This document shows positions 29,722 through 34,016 of a stretch of DNA of 34,016 bases, in pieces (positions within the stretch are counted from its first letter, which is position 1; the number at the start of each line of letters is the position of its first letter). Under the pieces are notes generated by a model. That model searched no databases. It saw only the letters and a program-made list of their open reading frames with translations, and was not told where the DNA came from. The DNA comes from Bacillus sp. FJAT-27251 (GTDB lineage Bacteria > Bacillota > Bacilli > Bacillales > Cytobacillaceae). Both the position numbers and the translations under genes were made by a program. The DNA lies in assembly GCF_001273925.1 (NCBI RefSeq), contig NZ_LIGG01000001.1:707278-741293 (forward strand), in the 5' to 3' direction.

Positions 29722-31245
29722 TTAACTTACTTTTTTGTCCACAACCGGCTTAACATACTCTTCATTCTTCGTATAAATTGTAAGTCCCTTAATATCTTTG
29801 TTGAACTTACTAAAGAATAGACTGATTACATATCCATAGATAAATGAACTAAAGAATGACATGATACTGACAGCAAATGGTGTTAGATCGGTTTGTTTTA
29901 CGAAATAAGCAGTAATGGCACTTAAGACTAGTCCGATTACTACACCAGGCGTATTGGCACGTTTCGTAAAGATTCCAAGGGCAAAGATACCTGCAATTGG
30001 CACACCGAATAATCCGGTAATGGCCAGGAATAGATTCCACGTTTCTGCCTGGTTAGTGGAAATAAGATAAACAGCCGCTGCCATTCCAAGAATACCAGCA
30101 ATAATAATCACTATTCTTGCTAACCATACATCGCTCTTCTGATTCCCATCCCCAAATAGCCTCTGCTTGAAGTCAACTGTAATACAGGCAGAAATACTAT
30201 TTAAACTAGATGAAATAGTAGATTGGCATGCAGCAAAAATTGCAGCAATTAGCAGGCCAGCAAGACCTGTAGGTAACGTAGTCACAATAAAGTATGGTAC
30301 TATTGCGGACGTATTAAATCCTTCTGGGAGGGTTGCGACATTGGTATAATAGCTATATAGCATTGTCCCCATCCCAAAGAATACTGGGATTGTAATTAAA
30401 GCCAGAATTCCATTTGTCCATAAAGATTTATTTGTTTCTTTGATTGAACTTGTTGTTTGATAACGTTGAACAACATCCTGACTTGCTGTATATTGATGTA
30501 AGTTATTGAAGATAGATCCTAAGAAAATAATTGGAATTGCTGCAGCTGCTCCTCCAAATTGGAAATTTTGAGCTGTGATTAACTTATCATTATTAATGGC
30601 TTCATTAAGCACAGTTGAGAATCCGCCATCAACAGCATTGATTCCAAGGACTACAAGTAAAATAGCTCCACCTAATAGAATAATCCCTTGAATAACGTCA
30701 CTCCAAATTACGCCCTCCATCCCGCCAAGGAATGTATAGATGATACACAGGCCACCAACTGCAACCGCAATTAAGATCGGATTAATATCCGTAACGGTGG
30801 TAATGGCCAGAGTAGGTAAATAGATAACAATGGCGATACGGCCAATATGAAACAGGGTGAATAATAAACTTCCTATCAACCGAATGGATAGCCCGAAGCG
30901 TGCTTCCAAATATTCATAAGCTGTTGTTACATTCAGCTTTCTGAAAAACGGAATGTAGAAAAGTATCAGTACCGGTATAATGGCAAAGATAGCTAGATTT
31001 CCAGCGGCATAAGACCAATCAGATAAAAATGCTTGTTCTGGTGTCGACATGAACGTAATTGCACTTAATGTTGTTGCATAAATACTGAATCCTGCAGCCC
31101 ATGCAGGAATTTTACCTCCCGCTTTAAAGAAGGCATCCGTATCTTTACCTGATTTTTTCGTAAAATAAACCCCTACAGCTAACATTGCAAGTAAATAAAC
31201 TATTAATACTACCCAGTTAACAGTGCCTAATCCTACTTTTTCCAT
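29722..31245 (-). CDS. Sodium:solute symporter, probable sialic acid transporter
   Basis: A 507-residue SSS-family protein with about 13 membrane segments. It opens VGLGTVNWVVLIVYLLAMLAVG and has the family signature around GGMEGVIWSDVIQGIILLGGAILL. FGGAAAAIPIIFLGSIFNNLHQYTASQDVVQRY carries the typical mid-protein motif. Position beside the N-acetylneuraminate lyase gene makes sodium-driven sialic acid uptake the likely role, as for SSS-type sialic acid transporters of Firmicutes. GAGGAG lies five bases before the ATG. It is separated from nanA by 130 bp holding a cre-like site and an inverted repeat, so it may also be transcribed separately. Confidence 0.85.
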   Translation of the reverse strand: MEKVGLGTVNWVVLIVYLLAMLAVGVYFTKKSGKDTDAFFKAGGKIPAWAAGFSIYATTLSAITFMSTPEQAFLSDWSYAAGNLAIFAIIPVLILFYIPFFRKLNVTTAYEYLEARFGLSIRLIGSLLFTLFHIGRIAIVIYLPTLAITTVTDINPILIAVAVGGLCIIYTFLGGMEGVIWSDVIQGIILLGGAILLVVLGINAVDGGFSTVLNEAINNDKLITAQNFQFGGAAAAIPIIFLGSIFNNLHQYTASQDVVQRYQTTSSIKETNKSLWTNGILALITIPVFFGMGTMLYSYYTNVATLPEGFNTSAIVPYFIVTTLPTGLAGLLIAAIFAACQSTISSSLNSISACITVDFKQRLFGDGNQKSDVWLARIVIIIAGILGMAAAVYLISTNQAETWNLFLAITGLFGVPIAGIFALGIFTKRANTPGVVIGLVLSAITAYFVKQTDLTPFAVSIMSFFSSFIYGYVISLFFSKFNKDIKGLTIYTKNEEYVKPVVDKKVS

Positions 31246-31290
31246 CTGGTCTCCTCCTCACATTTGTTTTAATACTCCATCAATTATTAT

Positions 31291-31304
31291 TTAAAGCGCT
31301 TTCT
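31291..31304. promoter_or_regulatory. cre-like site upstream of the sialic acid transporter
   Basis: TTAAAGCGCTTTCT contains AAAGCGCTTT, a perfect ten-base CcpA core, with degraded outer bases. It lies 46 bp before the transporter start. Confidence 0.5.
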
Positions 31305-31320
31305 ATTCATCTCGTATTTT

Positions 31321-31361
31321 TGATAATCAAGGCAGCTCGTCATGCACCACCTTGATTATCA
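31321..31361. repeat. Inverted repeat between nanA and the transporter
   Basis: TGATAATCAAGG (31321-31332) and CCTTGATTATCA (31350-31361) are perfect 12-bp arms around a 17-base loop. On the minus strand it is followed by A, not T, so it is not a standard terminator for nanA. A processing stem or regulator site is possible. Confidence 0.7.
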
Positions 31362-31375
31362 TTCATTAACCTAAA

Positions 31376-32245
31376 TTATAAATCAAAATCTTTCACTAAT
31401 TGTTTTACTTTTTCAATGCTGCTTTCATCCAATGAACGCATCGGTTTCTTGACTGTACCAGCATCAATGCCTTTTACATGTAAAACTTCTTTCAATGTCT
31501 GATACAATCCGATATCCAATACTTTCTCAACCATGTCATTGCTAGTATGTTGAACGTCATAGGCCTCTGCTACTTTGCCCTGCTTAACTAGATCAACAAT
31601 CTGTCTTGCCCGCTGCCCATTAATGTTATATGTGCTTCCAATCGCACCATCTACCCCAGCGACCACACCATGAATTAACATCTCATCGATACCAAAGTAA
31701 ATGAGTTTTTCCGGGAATCGATTACGCAGACGTTCCAACACATAAAGGTCAGCAGCGGTATACTTCACACCGATAATCTTATTATTTTGGAAAAGCTCCT
31801 CATATTGATCAAGAGATATGGATACACCCGTTAAAGCAGGAATCGCATAGATAACCATGTTATTGCCTGTCGCTTCAATGATTGCTTCATAGTAGTGCTT
31901 CACTTCTTCAAATGAAAATTTATAATAAAACGGTGTTACAGCAGATAAGCTGTCATAGTTAAGCTCTGTCGCATATTTACCTAGTTCAATTGCTTCATTC
32001 AAGTTAATCGATCCGACTTGAGCAATTAACTTCACCTGTCCATTGTTTTCCTCACTTACAATTCTAAAGATCTCTTTTTTCTGTTCTGTAGTAAGCATAA
32101 AGTTCTCACCAGAACTACCATTTACATAGAGACCATCTACTCCCTGAACCTCAATATTTTGTCTTACAATCTCCCTTAAACCTGCTTCCTTAATGTTTCC
32201 GCTTTCATCAAACGGTACAATTAGAGCTGAATATAAACCCTTCAT
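31376..32245 (-). CDS. nanA: N-acetylneuraminate lyase
   Basis: A 289-residue class I aldolase of the DHDPS/NAL family, cleaving sialic acid to N-acetylmannosamine and pyruvate. Catalytic K161 is in [10 protein letters not shown] and Y133 in [10 protein letters not shown]. The substrate loop is [13 protein letters not shown], and FGIDEML has the GxDE pattern of sialic acid lyases rather than of DHDPS. GGAGG lies seven bases before the ATG. It has a near-consensus promoter upstream with operator-like palindromes and a weak cre-like site, and is divergent from the GntR pair, a usual arrangement for local control. Confidence 0.92.
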   Translation of the reverse strand: MKGLYSALIVPFDESGNIKEAGLREIVRQNIEVQGVDGLYVNGSSGENFMLTTEQKKEIFRIVSEENNGQVKLIAQVGSINLNEAIELGKYATELNYDSLSAVTPFYYKFSFEEVKHYYEAIIEATGNNMVIYAIPALTGVSISLDQYEELFQNNKIIGVKYTAADLYVLERLRNRFPEKLIYFGIDEMLIHGVVAGVDGAIGSTYNINGQRARQIVDLVKQGKVAEAYDVQHTSNDMVEKVLDIGLYQTLKEVLHVKGIDAGTVKKPMRSLDESSIEKVKQLVKDFDL

Positions 32246-32296
32246 TTGTATGCCTCCAATAATAGATTGATAATTTCGGTTAACAAAGATATAATA

Positions 32297-32308
32297 TTGT
32301 CAGACCAA
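32297..32308. promoter_or_regulatory. Candidate GntR/FadR-type operator
   Basis: TTGTCAGACCAA has the TTGTnnGACnAA form common for FadR-subfamily regulators. It lies just downstream of the nanA -10, where binding would block transcription. Confidence 0.45.
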
Positions 32309-32324
32309 TTTTTATTACACTTTC

Positions 32325-32353
32325 ATAATATAGGCCACTGACTCATAAGTCAA
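32325..32353 (-). promoter_or_regulatory. nanA promoter with internal palindrome
   Basis: Minus-strand TTGACT (32353-32348), 17-base spacer, TATTAT (32330-32325). The -35 and spacer contain TGACTCATAAGTCA (32339-32352), symmetric TGACT/AGTCA arms, another possible operator. Confidence 0.7.
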
Positions 32354-32362
32354 CCACTTTTC

Positions 32363-32376
32363 AGAAAGTGCTTTCA
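32363..32376. promoter_or_regulatory. Weak cre-like site upstream of nanA
   Basis: On the minus strand TGAAAGCACTTTCT matches CcpA sites except that the central CG is CA. It lies ten bases upstream of the nanA -35. Confidence 0.35.
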
Positions 32377-32395
32377 TTTTAAAATAATAATCTTA

Positions 32396-32404
32396 TGGTA
32401 TATT
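32396..32404 (+). promoter_or_regulatory. Possible extended -10 for the GntR pair
   Basis: TGGTATATT fits an extended -10 with one mismatch. It would give a very short leader that starts at the ribosome binding site, so the call is weak. Confidence 0.35.
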
Positions 32405-32422
32405 GAAATACGGGGTGGTAAG

Positions 32423-33136
32423 GTGGCTATTCAGAAGACATCATTAGTAGATATTGTTATTGAGAGAATTAAGGAATATATAGTAACGAATCACTTAAAA
32501 CCAAATGATAAATTATTATCCGAAAAAGAATTTGTAGAAAGCTTACAAGTAAGCAGGACAGTTGTAAGAGAAGCATTAATTTCATTACAAACACTAGGAA
32601 TTGTTCATATAAAACCTGGTGGAGGAGTTTACGTTGCAGATACAAAACTGGATTCCATTAGCAATATTTTAAAGCATCACTATGATACGAACGGAGTAAA
32701 AATAAAAGAATTAGTCGAAATCCGAGAAATTATCGAGTTAGGTGCATTACGACTTATTGTTGAAAAAAATGTGGCGGTGGATTTTCAACAGCTGAATGAT
32801 ATTAACGAATCCTACTATCGTGCAATTATGAAAAAGAGAGAGACGAAAGAGTTTGACCGCCTGTTTCATCAGGAATTAATTAAAGCAACGGCCAATTCGA
32901 CTTATTTCATTTTTAGTGAAATTATCAATGAGTACTTTATGCTAACCAAGTTAGATTTAGTAGAAAAAGAAGATGCGCTAAAAAACTCCTATCATCAGCA
33001 TAAAGAAATCATCCATGCTATACAGAAGAAAGATTTGCCACGTGCACAACGAATAATGAAGGAGCATTTCCAGCCGATTCGGAACTTCATTATTCAAATG
33101 GAGGAAAATGCAAATGAAACCAATCGTCGAATCTGA
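32423..33136 (+). CDS. GntR-family (FadR-type) regulator 1
   Basis: A 237-residue protein. The winged helix spans about residues 8-75 (LLSEKEFVESLQVSRTVVREALISLQTLGIVHIKPGGG); the FCD effector domain follows from about residue 90 (VEIREIIELGALRLIVEK, FHQELIKATANSTYF, HQHKEIIHAIQKKDLPRAQRIMKEHF). The histidines and acidic residues of FCD domains usually bind a metal and a carboxylated ligand, which fits sialic acid or a derivative. The start is GTG with GGGGTGG before it. It overlaps the next gntR by 23 bp. Probable repressor of nanA and the transporter; the assignment comes from context. Confidence 0.88.
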   Translation: MAIQKTSLVDIVIERIKEYIVTNHLKPNDKLLSEKEFVESLQVSRTVVREALISLQTLGIVHIKPGGGVYVADTKLDSISNILKHHYDTNGVKIKELVEIREIIELGALRLIVEKNVAVDFQQLNDINESYYRAIMKKRETKEFDRLFHQELIKATANSTYFIFSEIINEYFMLTKLDLVEKEDALKNSYHQHKEIIHAIQKKDLPRAQRIMKEHFQPIRNFIIQMEENANETNRRI

Positions 33137-33785
33137 GAGACAACCATTAAAGAAAACCGTAATCCAGGAAATTAAACAATATTTAATAGACTCCGGGTTA
33201 CGGGCTGGTGACCAGCTCCCAACCGAGAGAAAGTTCATGGAGATGTTTGGTGTAAGCAGATCCGTAATTAGAGAAGCGCTTAGTTACCTGGAAAACACCG
33301 AAATCATCCGTGTTAGACAAGGGCAAGGGGCCTTCTTAAATGAATCTAATATTGAAAACCTATTAGATAACTTTTTCTTTTTATGGCAGCTTAATAACGG
33401 GAAAATTCAAGAAATTTTAAGTCTAAGAGTTATTTTTGAATCAAGCGCAATCGATGAAATTATAAAAAACAATAATGCAGAAGAGCTATCTATTTTGGAG
33501 CAAATCGTAGAGGAAAGCATGCACGCAACCACATTGGAAGAATTTCGCGAGGCTGATGTTCGTTTTCATAAACAAATTCTATTAGCTACAAACAATGATT
33601 TATTTATTCAAATCACCAATATGATCACCAGTTATTTCTTCCAGGTCCAATATATTCAATTAACATTAGAAGAATACAAAATAATGGCAAACGAACATAA
33701 AGGGATTGTCGAAGCATTGCAAAGTGCAAATGCAGAAAAAGCAAAATCATTACTAACCAAACACATTAATAATACAAAAATATAG
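33114..33785 (+). CDS. GntR-family (FadR-type) regulator 2
   Basis: A 223-residue protein with the same layout as its neighbour: winged helix (LPTERKFMEMFGVSRSVIREALSYLENTEIIRVRQGQG), then an FCD domain (ILSLRVIFESSAIDEIIKN, FHKQILLATNNDLF, NEHKGIVEALQSANAEKAKSLLTKHI). The two differ at most positions, so this is not a recent duplication. GGAGG is eight bases from the ATG at 33114 and three from an ATG at 33108; the first is preferred. Translation is probably coupled to regulator 1. Two FadR-type regulators in one transcript suggest either two ligands or a heterodimer. Confidence 0.87.
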   Translation: MKPIVESERQPLKKTVIQEIKQYLIDSGLRAGDQLPTERKFMEMFGVSRSVIREALSYLENTEIIRVRQGQGAFLNESNIENLLDNFFFLWQLNNGKIQEILSLRVIFESSAIDEIIKNNNAEELSILEQIVEESMHATTLEEFREADVRFHKQILLATNNDLFIQITNMITSYFFQVQYIQLTLEEYKIMANEHKGIVEALQSANAEKAKSLLTKHINNTKI

Positions 33786-33795
33786 GAGATTTGTT

Positions 33796-34016
33796 ATGGC
33801 TGATTATTTAGCAATCGATATTGGTGGAACTTATATTAAATATGCGTTTATGAACAGCGAGAAGAAATTGTACGGCCATAATAAATTGCCAACAGAAGAA
33901 AATGTAGATCATGCGTTAATTAAACAGGTTGAAGGAATCATCCAAAGTGCCTTAGAGGCGGTCCCTATTAGCGGCGTAGGAATCAGTACAGCCGGAATCG
34001 TAGACCGGGATAAGGG
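33796..34016 (+). CDS. ROK-family kinase, probable N-acetylmannosamine kinase (partial)
   Basis: Only the first 73 residues are in the window. MADYLAIDIGGTYIKYAFMN is the phosphate-1 motif of ROK/hexokinase-fold kinases, and VGISTAGIVDRDKG is the second motif (G-x-S-T-A-G in place of S-x-P-G). It begins 10 bp after the regulator pair, with TAGGAG upstream. Next to nanA, N-acetylmannosamine kinase (NanK) is the expected activity, giving ManNAc-6-phosphate. The ROK zinc-binding motif would lie beyond the window, so another ROK sugar kinase cannot be excluded. Confidence 0.8.
   Translation, partial: MADYLAIDIGGTYIKYAFMNSEKKLYGHNKLPTEENVDHALIKQVEGIIQSALEAVPISGVGISTAGIVDRDK

Noticed and set aside
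31321-31361. Rho-independent terminator of nanA
   Set aside because: On the nanA strand the stem is followed by AAAA rather than a U-run.
1-34016. tRNA, rRNA or recognised riboswitch
   Set aside because: No cloverleaf, rRNA core motif or known aptamer pattern was noticed on either strand when read by eye; a covariance-model search would be needed to exclude weak candidates.

Overview
The window reads as chromosomal DNA of a spore-former-type Bacillaceae bacterium (Bacillus sensu lato). The basis is moderate-to-low GC by eye, strong GGAGG-type ribosome binding sites with TTG and GTG starts, SigA-type promoters, CcpA cre-like sites centred on AAGCGCTT, an MhqR-type operator, and protein families typical of soil bacilli. 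No transposase, rRNA, tRNA, CRISPR or phage gene was seen. Nearly all genes lie on the minus strand.

Layout. (1) 1-4052: a catabolic operon read leftwards in the order LacI regulator, PfkB sugar kinase, 3-hexulose-6-phosphate synthase, 6-phospho-3-hexuloisomerase, KDPG/KHG aldolase, and a solute-binding lipoprotein cut by the window edge. Its promoter carries a cre-like site at the -35 and three tandem 12-bp LacI-type operators. (2) 4083-5868: repeats, a small XRE regulator with a membrane protein, and a 21-bp tandem array of about 22 units. (3) 5869-8333: an exported protein of unknown function, an orphan dTDP-glucose 4,6-dehydratase, and more repeats. (4) 8334-9923: a secreted serine beta-lactamase-like hydrolase. 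(5) 10097-17613: a complete eight-gene yhf-type operon (yhfZ, yhfY, yhfU, yhfT, php, yhfS, yhfX, yhfW), known by name from E. coli but of unknown function as far as I know; this is the best candidate for an undescribed pathway. (6) 17712-21053: two yrdB-like paralogues, each behind the same apparent ECF-sigma promoter, bracketing a YceI gene with paired MhqR-like boxes and an SGNH hydrolase, all among copies of a composite repeat. (7) 21234-23681: a compact operon of a subtilisin-like protease, a secreted SAR2788-like toxin with a colicin D-like C-terminus, and a putative immunity protein. (8) 24358-28033: D-serine utilisation (dsdA, a GntP-type permease and an XRE-cupin regulator). (9) 28187-29537: an orphan ORF and a NERD nuclease-like membrane protein with a zinc ribbon. 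(10) 29722-34016: sialic acid catabolism (SSS transporter, N-acetylneuraminate lyase, two overlapping GntR regulators, and the start of a ROK kinase).

Most of the window is accessory carbon and nitrogen scavenging. Four separate catabolic loci (hexulosonate, yhf, D-serine, sialic acid) each have cre-like sites, which suggests common CcpA control. The repeats (a four-copy composite element with nested inverted repeats, a second element with an 18-20 bp palindrome, GACAGG-type REP sequences and the 21-bp array) lie between these modules and suggest repeated gain and rearrangement. Where a start codon was moved from the longest reading frame, the entry says why.
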